From: Hofstenia miamia
Taxonomy: Eukaryota; Xenacoelomorpha; Acoela; Hofsteniidae
NCBI GenBank assembly: GCA_900660155.1
Contig: CABFPE010000315.1
Location: 473,141 to 537,140 of the forward strand
Reading direction: 5' to 3'
DNA: 64,000 nucleotides
Position numbers and translations under genes: made by a program. The notes under the pieces were generated by a model. The model was not told where the DNA came from. It made no database searches and saw nothing but the letters and a program-made list of their open reading frames with translations. Shown piece after piece: positions 46,454 to 58,975 of this stretch. The stretch's first letter is position 1; each line of letters starts with the position of its first letter.

Positions 46454-47929
46454 GTAGAATATACTAAAATTAAAACGAATTTAATGAAATTCAAAACTTC
46501 CTAAATGAAAAAATCTTGTAAAATATTATTTGATTAGTAGTAATTATTGCAAAGTAATTGCAATACTCAAAATCATTTTGTTAATCTCAAACTATCAGGG
46601 AAGTACTTAAAATATGTAATGGTTTCATCAAGAAAGCTTTAGACTCGCAGACTACAGGATATGGTAATACCCTTCTTACAGTTATGTTTTAAAATCTTTC
46701 CAAAACTCTGAATTTTGCGCGGTTCACATCAATTGGAAGTTATTGACTTTCTATCTACAGAAAAAAATAATTGAGAATATTTACTGGCAAGGTCTTTCGT
46801 CTTTCTGATTATCTAAACATTGGAAAAATTCAAAGGCTTTTTAAGAAATTTTCTCGAAAAATATTTGCAAGTGCTTTAGGAACAGCAATATTCTTAAGAC
46901 TTCCCATTTTCTTAGTAGGATTAGAGAAAATTTCTCAAAAATGTGAACAAAACCGTTTGTATCCTTAAAAATACGCTGGGGAATTTAATCAGAAATGCCA
47001 GAATTTTTTATGCAAGCCAATAAGAAGTGCTGAATTTCACATTAAATGCAACCATCAATTCAATATCAAACCTGAAAATCAACTCAAAACAACTTATATT
47101 TGTTTGAAGGTATATGAAAAAATTCAATTTTTAAACTTATAAATTTTATATTTTCATTAAACATTTTAATACAGTTTCCATAAATTACAAAATCTATTTT
47201 CTATTAGAAGAAAATTCTAAGACTACATGCATGTAAAAATGAAAATCATAAAATTTGAATTTTAAAACTAACTCTTTCAAAAGAAAATTAAAAATATCAA
47301 TAAACAATAGTCGAGCCATGAAGATAAAACATACATAATTATACTTAACAAGATTAGATTACGTCAACATTTAATAGGATTATACATTTGGTACCGATGT
47401 TATCTATGCTAAATTTAAAGAAATATCGTGAAATTTTAGATTTATCATTTTAGCAATATCATGAATTTTATAATATACTTCTGTTTTAGTGTAATGGATT
47501 TGAATAGATATTTATGGCTCTGTATTTCATAATAACTTGATAATTTCACTTTCAAACTAAGCCAAGACTAGATGATATCATTAACATATTTCAACGTTAT
47601 AATAGGTTAAACACAACGAGCATAAGCACTTTGCTCTGGAATTATGCATCAACTCACACTAGATTATTGCATTAGGCTTGATATTACAAAATATATTATT
47701 GTAGCCAGCCTTAGATCCACACTTAAATGTCCAAATCAAATAATTCATAAAAGTTTAAATGTCGTTGTCATATTCAAATCTAGCTTCAAAATTTTAAAAT
47801 TCCATTGTAGTCTATTCGAAATGATATTTATAATATGTTAACAATACTTATTATAATGTGATAATTAAGTAAAAAGCAAGCAGCTGAATAAAATTATTCT
47901 CCCTGCATTGTTTGTAAAAACTTACGGTT
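46452..47929. other. AT-rich intergenic region
   Basis: No gene or repeat family recognised; short open frames only. Confidence 0.4.
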
Positions 47930-48330
47930 TTCATTTCTAGGTTTCAAAATATTTCTTATCGTGAACTGTTTTGCGTTTGGCGATAGAGTGGACTTCATCG
48001 GACTGATTTATGAGCGGCAAAAGTGAAAAAGTGTAATCACAAATTGCCTCCTGCTTTTTCAAATGAAATCTCCCCGCATCAATAAAACCGGATCAGTTTG
48101 AGTAGGCTCAATGAAGGCAAAATTTATGAATTCTAAGTTTTTCTTTCACATAAGAGTAATTCCCTCTTAGCTCGTTACTGATTGGATAATGGCAGAAGGG
48201 TCAAGAGCGCATGGGACACGCAGACGTCAGCATTCGGTAACAAGTTGTCATCCAGCGAATCGAGTCAATTACGCATTGATTGATGTGTTTTGCCGAATTG
48301 AGGTGCTAAGACTTGATTCAAATTAGATTA
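47930..48330. promoter_or_regulatory. Candidate regulatory island or promoter
   Basis: GC and CpG rise clearly against the surroundings. The stretch holds, on the minus strand, a CRE-like TGACGTC and a CCAAT-type CCAATCAG, and on the plus strand CATTGATTGATG and CAATTACG, which are homeodomain-like. It lies about 4 kb upstream of the first recognised T-box exon, where the Tbx20 promoter or an enhancer could be. No transcript evidence; a guess from composition. Confidence 0.25.
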
Positions 48331-48940
48331 ACTTTGAAAAAATGCCTCAAATTAAAGGTTAATAAACCAATTTTACACCTCCCGCACAATTAATAACGAA
48401 TCTTATCATCCATTATCAAATTAACACCTAGCGAAAAATCCGCTTCCATAATTCCTGTAAATTACGTAAATATGAAAACTCCAATTTTAATGCATTCGAC
48501 GCCAAAGCGGCTGAAAAATTTAGACAATTAAATTAGACAAAATTGGCTTGCTTACAGTTACTTTTTCAACACGGGGTTATTTTTAAACTACCGAGACATA
48601 ATTGCAGATTCGACAAAAGTTGATTTTCAAATTGCTATGTTTATTAAACCATTGGCTAGCAAGTGCTTCTGAATTAATTATATGCACATCTCCTTAACAA
48701 AGTACTAGCACAAATTTTAGGATTGTGATTTAAAATTTATTAAGATTTCTTCACAATTTACTGGAACATGCTATTATGATGGTATGTCTGCCAATTGCGC
48801 ATGATTGCAGATATCAAATCCTAAATAGATAAAATTTTTTTACTAACAATACAAGTTTCAAGTTAATAATTATCTGCTACTGCTTCAAAAATCACAAAAA
48901 CAATCTAAAATATTGCAATAACGTGGCTTTGTGTGAAAGT
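48331..48940. other. AT-rich intergenic region
   Basis: No feature recognised. Confidence 0.4.
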
Positions 48941-48990
48941 ACAGTGGTACCTCTACTTAGTATATTGATTTACTTAGTAGTCATTTTCTA
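48941..48990 (+). repeat. Possible pogo/Tigger-type transposon end
   Basis: TA followed by CAGTGGTACCTCTACTTAG resembles terminal repeats of pogo/Tigger-like elements, which also target TA. I found no matching inverted end in the following 3 kb, so it may be a solo end or chance. Confidence 0.3.
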
Positions 48991-50218
48991 AAGTGAAACT
49001 TTCATAAAGGGTTCATTTCTCTAATTAATTGTAAGGAAAGTTCAGGGCCAAATATAAATACAATAAACATACTGTAAAGAATAAACAATAAAGAATAATG
49101 AATTCAGTATATATTTTAAGTTTTGATATATTTAATAACTTAATTCATGCAAGTACACAAATTATTTTTAAATATGAAATTTAATTAATTTTAAGGCCGT
49201 AGCAAGTTTTATGTACAGCGCTAAAAAAATCCTCAGCAGAAATTTTAAAATTTGCTGTGATAATAACAAGTGTAGGCAAAGATATTTTCTTTGGTGTAGG
49301 TTTCTTGTAATATTGAAAGTGATAATTGGCATTGATGATATTTACAACGTTCAAGATTACAATGCAACATACTCTCATGTACTATAGAAATATTGGGTGT
49401 AATACATAGTTCAAAGAGTTTGCATGAAAATACAAACATAAGTACAAACCTCATCAAAGTTTTATAAATGCATTCCTAAGTTGGAACATACTAGAAGGTA
49501 TCCTTGCCATAATAAAATTTTAAAATTGGCAAAAATATATTTTGCAACACATTAAGTGTAACGATTAATTTTCGATTTTTCTTCATTTCAGATATTTTGT
49601 GTTTTTTCTTCAAATGATTTGCTAGAGTTTAATGCAAGTAAAACGATGGGACAAATAACTCAAGGCCTAATAGTATCAAAAAAATAAATTCAGTAAGTTT
49701 GTGATGAAGGACGAAATCATAATGGTTACCAAATTTGTAAAAACTTTTTCCTTCTAACCCTAATCCAGGATTGTGCAACATTATATAGAAACAGTCAAAC
49801 AACAATCTCTTCTAGCTTGAAGTAGAACTTAGAGACAAATTTTTTTTTCAATTCTATACAGCTTACGGTTAATCCGAATTCTACTAGGAAAATTTCAAAA
49901 TCTGTAATGGTTTTCCCAAATAATTTTTATACACTTATAGCTCACGAACTGCTGCGGATATTTAACATTTGAAAGCACCACAAGATAGAGAATTGTCTCT
50001 TCCTTTTTCGTATTAAATTCACTATCTGGCATTGTTATTTTCAGACTTGCCTTTGAGCGCCAAACTCTGACTATGTGCACGGCGCACCTGGACCGGACTT
50101 ACATCACATAACTTTTCTTCAGAAAAAAAAATATTTCAGGTTAGTTGTTTTTTCCATGAACATTAGACCGCCTCATTATTTGAACATTTGGTATGGAAAA
50201 AATTTGAATAGTTTTACA
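48991..50218. other. AT-rich intergenic region
   Basis: Only short open frames. Minus 50080-49895 (MPDSEFNTKKEETILYLVV within it) is open but not recognised. Confidence 0.35.
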
Positions 50219-50486
50219 AAAATTTGATTTCTCATTGGAAAAAAATCATATTTACATGTAATTCAAGCACAGGAATAAGTCTTAGCAAAAATCTGCATCA
50301 TCGCATGAACGGGCTCAACTACATAAATGTGTCCATGTAAAANNNNNNNNNNNNNNNNNNNNNAAATTTGATTTCTCATTGGAAAAAAATCATATTTACA
50401 TGTAATTCAAGCACAGGAATAAGTCTTAGCAAAAATCTGCATCATCGCATGAACGGGCTCAACTACATAAATGTGTCCATGTAAAA
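50219..50486. repeat. 123 bp duplication flanking a 21 bp gap
   Basis: The about 123 bp before the N run (50343-50363) is repeated base for base after it (50364-50486). Probably unmerged overlapping contig ends. Confidence 0.9.
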
Positions 50487-51572
50487 GGCTTTCAATAACT
50501 CTTAACGGGATTGCATAAAATTGTTCAAAAATGTTGGTAAATCGATTTGTTTCATAAAAGTATTGCTAATAGAAAAATTTAACCTAAAATTTCTTAAAGT
50601 ATGAACATAAAAATGAACTAATGCCTATAATTCCTTTGAAGTCAAGTAACAAAACGGTAGGCAAAAGTAGAAAGATTAAATTTCATTCGCGCCTCAAACA
50701 TAGCCAATGAAATTTTACACTATGGGTATGGGTTACAAACATGTTGATTTTGTTTGATAGGGCATCGTGTGACTTTTATGTGACGTAATTCAATAATATC
50801 GATCAAATTGAATATGTATCTGTAATCTGACTATATTTGCCTATGTATAAATATTTGAAAGCATGAAATATCGATTAAATTTAACGCCATCTATTGAATC
50901 AAATGATTTTTAGCTATTATTCAATCTAGCAACAAAGCTTTTTAGTACAATGAAGTATACCGGAAAGGCTTTACTAATTAACCCGCTCACGGAAATGAAA
51001 AAAAAATAAACTGATAAAAACACTAGAATTTGTAAGGGTGCTTACTGCAGCACTGTTTAGTTTCATTCAAAATATTATCGTAAATTTTAAAAACTTGTTT
51101 TCATAAATAAAAGCATTAAAGCAAACTTTAATAGCATATTTAAGAATCTTTTATATTATATTAGATACGAGAATAAATTCTTCTATTCAATATTTCAGTT
51201 CTTGTTAATATACATGGATAATTTTTCATGCTACAAGGAATAAATTAAGATTATCTTATAATACATTTATTGGCAATCTAAGGCAGCTCTATAGATGAAT
51301 CACGCTTGTTATTTAAAATATAGAAGTAGTTTTCCTCAAAATTTGGAGGCTGTAAAGATACTGATGAGCATCCATGAATTAAGGAAATCCGATTAATTAG
51401 TTGTGCATGGTGCAAGGACTTCAACAAAAAAAAGAATTTAAAACGGTGAAGAAGAAATATTATTTAAAGAATAAAAATCGCTCTTTTAACTGTAGTCATT
51501 TTTTGTTCATGGCGCTATTCTAAAGACATTATCAACTAGTTCGTTCTTTTCAACCTTTCCCAATAATAGCTA

Positions 51573-51575
<3 letters not shown>
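50487..51575. other. AT-rich intergenic region
   Basis: No feature recognised. Confidence 0.4.

Positions 51576-51611
<36 letters not shown>
51576..51611. repeat. (TA)n microsatellite
   Basis: About 18 units. Confidence 0.95.
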
Positions 51612-51614
<3 letters not shown>

Positions 51615-52272
51615 GTTACACAATTGGGATTATGCAAAAATTTAAATTTCATTATATTAATTAAGTAGTCATCGTTCGCTTAAGCGTCTTTTTTCAATTT
51701 TTATGCACTGTTCCGTGAGTGAAAATTTTGAAGGACAAATTAGCCCATCTTCGTTTCGATATATGTCACAGAAAATGTGATAACCAAAGAGCCGTAATCC
51801 CTTAGTTTTATATTTCCAATCTACATACAAACGATTTGAACTTGGACACTAATATTCAGGGGATAATTACACATTCAACGTTAAAAAATAATGCATAAAT
51901 GAATTAAAACATATTTACAAATTGCACTCAGCAACTGTAAGAATTCCTCTGTCTACTTGTCCGTTGAGGTTATTGACAATTTCTTTCATCATCCTCGGTG
52001 TCATCTTGGCCTTTTTTAAAATAATTTACCAAAATGCACAAAAGCTCCAAATACGTAAGGACAACAAAGAGGTACTCCAGAGTAAAGATGATTAACGGTA
52101 GAGTCAACCAATGGAATGATAAACAAGAATAAAAATCATGAAATGCAATCATATGCTATTGAAGTCAATGTCCTCGATTGGAATGATTTGTGGTAGAACT
52201 TTTTCCTTTTCCCATGAAGCGCTATAAGAGCAGAACGTAGAATAGTAAAAGATAGTGGCTTTCATATATATG
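51612..52272. other. Region downstream of the LINE at 52273
   Basis: A 60-codon minus frame (52152-51970) has a hydrophobic stretch (WLTLPLIIFTLEYLFVVLTY) and an acidic tail. It is not recognised and may be chance or 3' UTR. Confidence 0.3.
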
Positions 52273-53399
52273 TTATCGCTTCCACATACAAGCAGTTGGT
52301 CTTTGCGCTGAGTTTTTCTGCAAGCACTGAGTGGAACCTGACAGCCTCTTCACCCATTGCACCATTTGTAGAGAAAAGACTAGAGGTGTGAATGAAGAGT
52401 GTTCCACATGCTGTACGCGCTCCTGATAAGCCGCCTTTTTACCTCTCTCGTGTTCTTCCAGTATTTTTTGAACATTTCTGTTTCGATATGATGGGGCATT
52501 TGGATGGGTAATTCTCACATCGTACATCGATTTCAGTAGAGGAGCACAGAATGAGCGACAAGAAATATCCAGTCGAGCGCTTGCCTCAGTGTTGCCACTC
52601 ATTTGGTTCATCTCCTCGTTGGTCAGTTCAATCAGGTTTGGTTCGATTTCCAAATCTTTGGAGATTTCTGACACGAACTCTGCCTCTAGATCCCTCACCG
52701 CATTGTTTCTCATGATGGTGAAACCTCCTAACTTACATGTGAGAGCATGATCGATGTCATTAGGTTGACCACATTCACAGTATTTTGCCATTTTTTGTAT
52801 AGGCCAGTCGTTCCGCAAGCTAATTGCGTCTCTAAACTTATCTCTGTTAATTAGAAACCATGTTCTTTAAAGGGGTTCGTGATGAGCCACGATGGGGTGA
52901 CTTTCGGTTCGAGTAATGCCAATGATCTTCTGGTCTAGTTGTTGCAAGTTTAAATCACTTCTGTCTTTAAGCGTTTTATTATATTCCTGATTTCGACATC
53001 TGATGGTGGACTTAACTGTGGTGTTATCAGTGTTAAATGTATCGGCCTTTTGGAGGATGGCTTCTTTTAAGCTTTTGACGAGTTTCAAGGAATTCATGTT
53101 CTCTATCTGAACTTTTTCACATGGATTGCAGATACCCAGTCCACATTGGGCAACCGGAAGAGATAGCATTTTCCTTTGTTCATTGTTCAGGGTCCGATTC
53201 AGTAGTACATCTAGGAAATTATGGACATTTTGTTCTAGGCGCAACATCTCGTTCTCTATTCCGGCAAGAGTACGGATGAGGAACGTCCACTTGCGATGTA
53301 AAGCACGCACAAATACACAATATGGGGTTCAGACCTGGCCATGTCTTTAGGATTCTCCAGCTCTGTTGTCTAATCATTTACTTTTTCCGATACTAAGTT

Positions 53400-54200
53400 A
53401 ATTTTAGAAATTAGAAATTAGAAATTAGAAATTATCTTTATTTCAGAATGAAACACATCAAACTGACTAAATTTCAAAACTATAATAAAATTCACTTCAC
53501 TTGAAGAGTTATTTGCGGCATTTCACGGACGTGATAGCTCTGGTGTTGTCTTCCTTTCCTGTCGGTGTTTTTGGTAAGGGTTGGAGACTTGGGAAGTAGA
53601 TAATGCAAATAGGAAGCGGAGAAAATTTCTAGATTGATGATTTCGTAACGTGTGAATATGGTAGACAGTGGAGGTTACAGCGAGAATGCTAGTATTTCTT
53701 GAAGAATCTGTTTGGAAAAATAAACGTAAATCTCCTATCAATATCTCTTTCAGGGGCTGGTAAACGTTCCCGGAGACTTGTAGAGGCATAGTCACTTCTT
53801 CCAGGTACTAGATCTGATAGTAAATGGTCCTCATAGTACATTCTCTTCAACAGCTTTTCATCTGACTTTCTCACAATTGTTTCAATAGATTCAAAGTTAT
53901 CCGTATATCCCAGTCGCATTGCCTTCCTCCGTAGTTTGTCTATGAGTTGCTGTAATGACTTCCCGCATCCTCCCCATACTGAGACCGAATAGGTTATGTT
54001 TGGCAATATCAACGAAGTGTAAAGTATCTTGAGCTCGCGTAAGGAGTAACCTTGCGCCTTTAACTTATTTAGAAGGAACATTTTGCTTCTGCATTTTCGT
54101 AGAAGCCTTGAGACATGTTCATCAAATGACAAGGCATTATCAATGTACACTCCAAGGATTTTAATGGTTCGAAAGAGCTTGCAAGATAGGTATTGTGTTA
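53400..54200 (-). mobile_element. 5'-truncated LINE nested inside the LINE at 52273-55800
   Basis: Interrupts the outer element between GQRYLGAAIG and SEKVND. The nested piece is an ORF2 C-terminus: IKILGVYIDNALSFDEHVSR, LRKCRSKMFLLNKLKAQGYS, ITYSVSVWGGCGKSLQQLID, LRERLPAPERDIDRRFTFIF, then stop at 53689. A 3' UTR follows, ending in AATAAAG and a (TTTCTAA)n tail at 53402-53432. This is the typical structure of a short LINE insertion. Same strand as the host element and same family as 19545-20036. Confidence 0.85.
53402..53432. repeat. (TTAGAAA)n tail of the nested LINE
   Basis: Four to five units, serving as the 3' tail of the nested LINE on the minus strand. Confidence 0.85.
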
Positions 54201-55919
54201 TCCTATTGCTGCACCAAGATATCTTTGTCCCATACATGTGATGTTAACTGAAGGAAATAGCTCTCTAGCACGCTCTACCAATGCACTATCTTTCAAGATC
54301 AGCCTGCATTTTTCGGGTTTAGAGTAGTATCCATATTGGGGTCCACATTCATTTAACTTTGTCCACCATTTCTTGATTGATAGCATATCCCCAATCCAAC
54401 AGTGACGTCTGCGTACCAGTTTTGGTAATAGGTTGCAGATTTCAAGTCATCAATCAGAGGTTTTATGCTCAATGCATAAAAAGCCATTGCCAAATTGTCA
54501 CCTTGGGTAGTACTTTCTTGTGATTTGCTTTCCTTCCCTCCACCTAGAATGAATTTAGCTGGGCGACGATAGGTGTTGATGAGGTATGTTGCTAATCTGG
54601 GACTTGTATATTGGATGTTCCTCAGTCTACGGCTCTATTCAGGCGATTGAAAGCATTTGAGATATCCACTAGTAGGGCGGCTTCAGTGGATTCGGCTTCG
54701 AAAATTTCCCTAGCCGAATGGATGCTTGCTTCGATTCCAGCTTCATGCCCTGCACAGGTTTGTTGTACTCCTACTGCATGAACAACGTCATTTTTAAAGT
54801 GATTCGCGATTGCCTTTTCAATTATTCTTCGTATTATTTCTCCTATTCCAATTGGTCGGATACCTCCTGGCTCATTTTTGCTCAAAGCAATTTCTCTTCA
54901 AGTGATATAGGGTTGGACGATGTCGGGATGAACATATTCGATGAGAAGGATTTTGGCTATATGTGCTATGCTCTCAGAAAGCTTCTCTGATTAAATTCTG
55001 TGCTTTCTTGAACATAGTAGGGTTCTCATGTGGTCGGCATTGACTCCTGAAGGCCCGCAGGATCTGTGTGTTTTCCGGGCTGCTTTCTGAATCATTGTCG
55101 AATCAATTCCGAAATAAATGATCGGGTCAACTTTGGGTGAGATTCCCTTTATCAGTTGGTCGATGTTCACTCTTTCCGCTGGTGGGTGTAAGTCTCTTAG
55201 CTTTTTCATCACATCTGGTGTTGGCTCGAGTGATCCACCTGAATTGTCAATCCTAAGCAGCAGGTGGTCTTTGGCTTTCGAAGTTCTTAAGGGCTTCTGA
55301 AGTGTAAGTGCTAGTAGTACGTGATAAGCTTTCAGAGATACAATTTGGAGGGAACTTCGGTTGGTCATAAGTTGTAATGTCTTCGACATTTCTTCCAGAA
55401 GGGTCTTGACTGTGTTCCCGAGCGGTATCATGAAAAGATTCTTCCTCCAGTGTATCACCTCGTCATAGAATGCTGTTATAATATCGTGAAATTGCATGGC
55501 GTTAAGATTGTTGAATTTCCCCGTAGAACCGGTAAATCAGAAAATAATGGTAGTTCAGCGGTGTCTATTTAATTTCCGGTATTATCACATTCATGGAAAC
55601 TGGGATGGATGCTAATGGAAAGATGATCTATTCTCTGCGTTAACCCTGTCTGGTTGCTACAACATTGGCGACATACAAAGTCAGGGGTCCAGGAAGAATT
55701 ACTCATCAAGCCACTGCACTTTCTGTGTACATATCCACCATAGACCGCGCCTCCGAAGGGCTCCTCTGCACGTGCTGCAGTGTGTCTGATTTTCTCCGAC
55801 TCCAGACATCGTGGTAATGACTTTCGAAAACTAATTAAAAGATGTACTTAGTTTCTGTTTTTCTTCATTCTTTTGTATATTATGCTCTTGCTTAACATAA
55901 AATTTGCTGTACAAATGTT

Positions 55920-56400
55920 TCAACTATTCCATTTTTTCTACAGTTAATAATGCTCCATAGCTCATTATGCCATAAAGATGTGACCTTACAAAATTTATCA
56001 GAAACATTTCAGGAAAGCATTTACTTAAAATATTAATCTTAGACCTAAAACATGCCATTTTACGAATTTTGGAATTTATAAAACCTGTGAGATTTAGGTT
56101 AAAGTCAAAAGCTACACCTAGATAGGTGATCTTAGAAGATGAACAAATTGATGAAGGGGTTTGACTCAAATTTAGTTGAAGCTTGTAAAATAATAAATTG
56201 AGATTTATCTCAAATTTAGATTTAATTTATTTTTATCAAACCAATTTTTGATGTTGCAAAGGTCCTTATTTAGAGTTTTTGTGCAACCCACTTTAGATTT
56301 ACTATTTATGTATATACAGGTTAAAAAATCATTGGAGATTGCAATAAGCATAATCAAGTTCACGTATAATTCTAATGCATTATCTTTTAAGTCACAAATT
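55920..56400 (-). mobile_element. LINE reverse transcriptase fragment
   Basis: On the minus strand 56390-56200 reads LNKDLCNIKNWFDKNKLNLN (the region after the catalytic YADD motif), and 56169-55924 reads SKITYLGVAFDFNLNLTGFI and INFVRSHLYGIMSYGALL, the RT thumb and connection region. Both ends are truncated. A stop separates the two parts. Confidence 0.7.
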
Positions 56401-56638
56401 AATCCTTAGCAGTGAAAAAATAAATATTACATAATCAATCTGCTCCTTACCATTTAACCGCATTTACCGCAAAAATAATAGGCCTAATGCATAACTTTAT
56501 TACAGCGATTCCAAATTTTGACAACCTTCAAAATTCCAAATGATAATTGATTAATTCATAACTTCCATTTAGTAAATGCATATTAACCCAAACAGAAAAG
56601 ATGCTTTGTTATAAAAATATTTTCTTCTTTGCAGAGTA

Positions 56639-56701
56639 AAGGCCTGTCTTAACTACACGATTTAATCGGACCAATTAAATCGTGTAGTTAAGACAGGCCT
56701 T
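56639..56701. repeat. Perfect 28 bp inverted repeat (hairpin)
   Basis: Arms 56639-56666 and 56674-56701 are exact inverse copies (left arm begins AAGGCCTGTCTTAACTACAC) around a 7-base loop CGGACCA. No decay in either arm, so it is recent or selected. Confidence 0.92.
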
Positions 56702-56879
56702 GATTCTATCCTCGAGTAATGATATATTTCTTTCAAATATAGTGGTGCACCGCAAAGTAAGACAAAAGATTCTTTATTCAGATGAATTTTCACAATTTAA
56801 TGCTGATAATTAATGCGAATAGCGTCAAAAAAATCGCAAAACACGTATATAAATTAAAAAAACAAATCTTCCAGGCTAT
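56702..56879. other. LINE 3' flank
   Basis: AT-rich sequence just past the 3' end of the LINE at 56880-58050. No feature recognised. Confidence 0.4.
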
Positions 56880-58050
56880 GGATAAATTACTATAGTACTA
56901 TTTTAATACCGAGTTATAGTATAGTCATTGTTATAAAATTTATATCCTAGGGATGGCTTACCAAAAATATATTTTTGCTTAAAGAAGATTTTTAAATGCT
57001 TTTCAAGGGATTTTAATTTTTCGATGTTTTTAATTTCTTTAGGTAGCGAGCTCCAGTTTCAAATCTCGACGACATGAATGCTGTTTTTTTAAACGTTTTT
57101 CCTATACTTAAAACAGGTAAAAAGTTTTGATCTTGAATTGTGTTTATAAGTAAATCCCGGTATTTTAATCGTATTAAAATGTGATAGGCTTTTGATTAGC
57201 TTGACGAATGTCAGCAGGGTATCCAATATGATGAATTGTTTTGGAACGGGAATTGACCTAAAAATGCAATGCTTAGTTTTCAATGGGTTTTTTGTTGAAA
57301 TATTTATTGTCCATTTTAATTGAATATTAAGTTTTTTTTTAAAACACATTGCTTAGGTCAGTAAATAAAATGTTTGCGTAATTTAGGTGACTTATAATGA
57401 AAGATGAAAGCATGAAAGAATTGAATTCCCGCACAGGGCTGTAACTGCCTAACTACTAGTCTCATACTTTTTATACCTTTAGCTAATTTTCTAACTATTA
57501 AATTGAATTGAGTTGAACTTTAACTTTGAGTCAATAATTATTCTTAGATACTTGAAAGTGCCTATAATAGGAAGAAATACAAATGTCATCGGCATATTGG
57601 ATTAAATTGCAATTAGTTATAGAATGCATGTAAATTACATAAATAGTAAAAAGAAGAGGACCTAGAATCGTCTTTTGTGTAACCCATTGTAAACCGGTAA
57701 CCTTTCCAAAAAAATATTTAATTTTTTGGAATCTTTGATTCTTACTACTACAAGAAAATCCTAAGAAAGATAGTATTTTCAATTATTATATTATAATTAA
57801 TTGAATTAAAGGCCTTTGAAAGATCTAAGCAGGCGGTGCTTACAAATTTATTCAATCGAGTGATACTCTCCAATTTTCAGTAGCAATTAGTACTGCATCA
57901 GATGTTGAAATTTTTTTGCGAAATACAAATTGGGTTTTTGATAATGAATTATAATTATTGAAATATTCAGTTATTTGATTATGTAATAATCTTTCGAATA
58001 TTCTGCTTATTGGAGAAGTAATTATCATCTCGATGTATTTAAAATTTTTG
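56880..58050 (-). mobile_element. CR1/Jockey-like LINE fragment with internal deletion
   Basis: Minus strand 58050-57850 reads SRIFERLLHNQITEYFNNYN, then TQFVFRKKISTSDAVLIATE; near 57800 it reads LDLSKAFNSINYN. 57690-57600 reads TILGPLLFTIYVIYMHSITN then LIQYADDICIS, the catalytic motif. Then 57349-57089 (LTFVKLIKSLSHFNTIKIP) and 57060-56900 (WSSLPKEIKNIEKLKSLEKH) supply the C-terminus. The gap between YADD and the C-terminal part is far shorter than in a full ORF2, so a large internal deletion is likely. Its 3' end phrase recurs at 18930. Confidence 0.78.
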
Positions 58051-58967
58051 TTTTTGCTTTTCCTGAAAAATGCAAAATTTTACACTAAACGCTATTGCAA
58101 ATTTCATTATTTATGGTAAAAAACTTTAAAAAATAAAATTAAATATTCAAAAGTTGTCGACGCGATATTTTTAATTTTCAAAATGAGTTGGAGATAATTG
58201 ATACAAAAGTGAAAAATAACATTCTATATTTTCAGAGACACCTTATTCGACAACAATTTTCGAAAACCTGACTCGAGAAAAAACTGTTTTGACAAGTTTT
58301 TGATATGCCTTTCTTCTGTTTACTTTTGTAACAAGTTAAATTTGAAAAATGACAAATTACAAAAGTGCACTTCAAAAATCACCCGTACGAAGAAAATTTT
58401 TATGTGAACAAAAATAATTGCAATTCCGGAAAAAAATTCTGATAAAATTCATTTTTAGCCTTTTTACATGAAGCAAAACTTCCCGTCCGTTTGAGAATTC
58501 TAAATATCGTGTATATTTAGTTTCATTCAACAAAAATGTATTTCTAGCTAATGTTTTCGTTTAATATTTTAGATGCGTATACTTAGAACACACTTATTAC
58601 AGGCATTATTTTTTAAACAATCAACTTTTCAGCATTTATTTATCAATTTTTAAGAACGGCAAAAAATATATTTTGTTAGAATTGAGCATCGTTACTTTAC
58701 ACAAAAATTTGTTTTTGCATGTGCGTGGTGAGCATTATATTGGATATAACAGTTGACTAAGCACAATGTAAAAAGCACGAAACAAAATCAACAATAATAG
58801 AACACCCATAAAAATGTTGATTAAATTTTATCAAAATTTTGAGATTACCATTCCGAAAAATTAAAAAGTTACCGAAAGTATATGCATGAGATCAATGCAA
58901 CCAAGTCTTAACAGCAAATAGAATTACATCTATAAGCACAAAGCACCGATAATTAACATGTTATGTT
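58051..58967. other. AT-rich intergenic region
   Basis: No feature recognised. Confidence 0.4.
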
Positions 58968-58975
58968 ATATTATT

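Larger units (their letters stand above)
52273..55800 (-). mobile_element. LINE-like retroelement with PHD-like finger, RT and C-terminal nuclease-like region
   Basis: Minus-strand element in several frames. The start (55800-55640) has a PHD-like Cys/His finger: HCSTC in one frame, then YVHRKCSG and DFVCRQC. 55497-54991 has the N-terminal region (WRKNLFMIPLGNTVKTLLEE, LQKPLRTSKAKDH, RSCGPSGVNADHMRTLL). The reverse transcriptase follows: GGIRPIGIGEIIRRIIEKAI, LLVDISNAFNRLNRA, SQESTTQGDNLAMAFYALSI, then WYADV where YADD is expected. Next comes GPQYGYYSKPEKCRLILKD. After a nested insertion it resumes at 53395 (HRKWTFLIRTLAGIENEM) and ends with YCECGQPNDIDHALTCKLGG and DVRITHPNAPSYRNRN, then ERVQHVEHSSFTPLVFS. 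The last part may be a PD-(D/E)XK-type nuclease; that is inference. Several breaks make it inactive. Confidence 0.85.

Noticed and set aside
52273-55497. Series of separate host genes
   Set aside because: The frames line up in order as one retroelement with a nested LINE.
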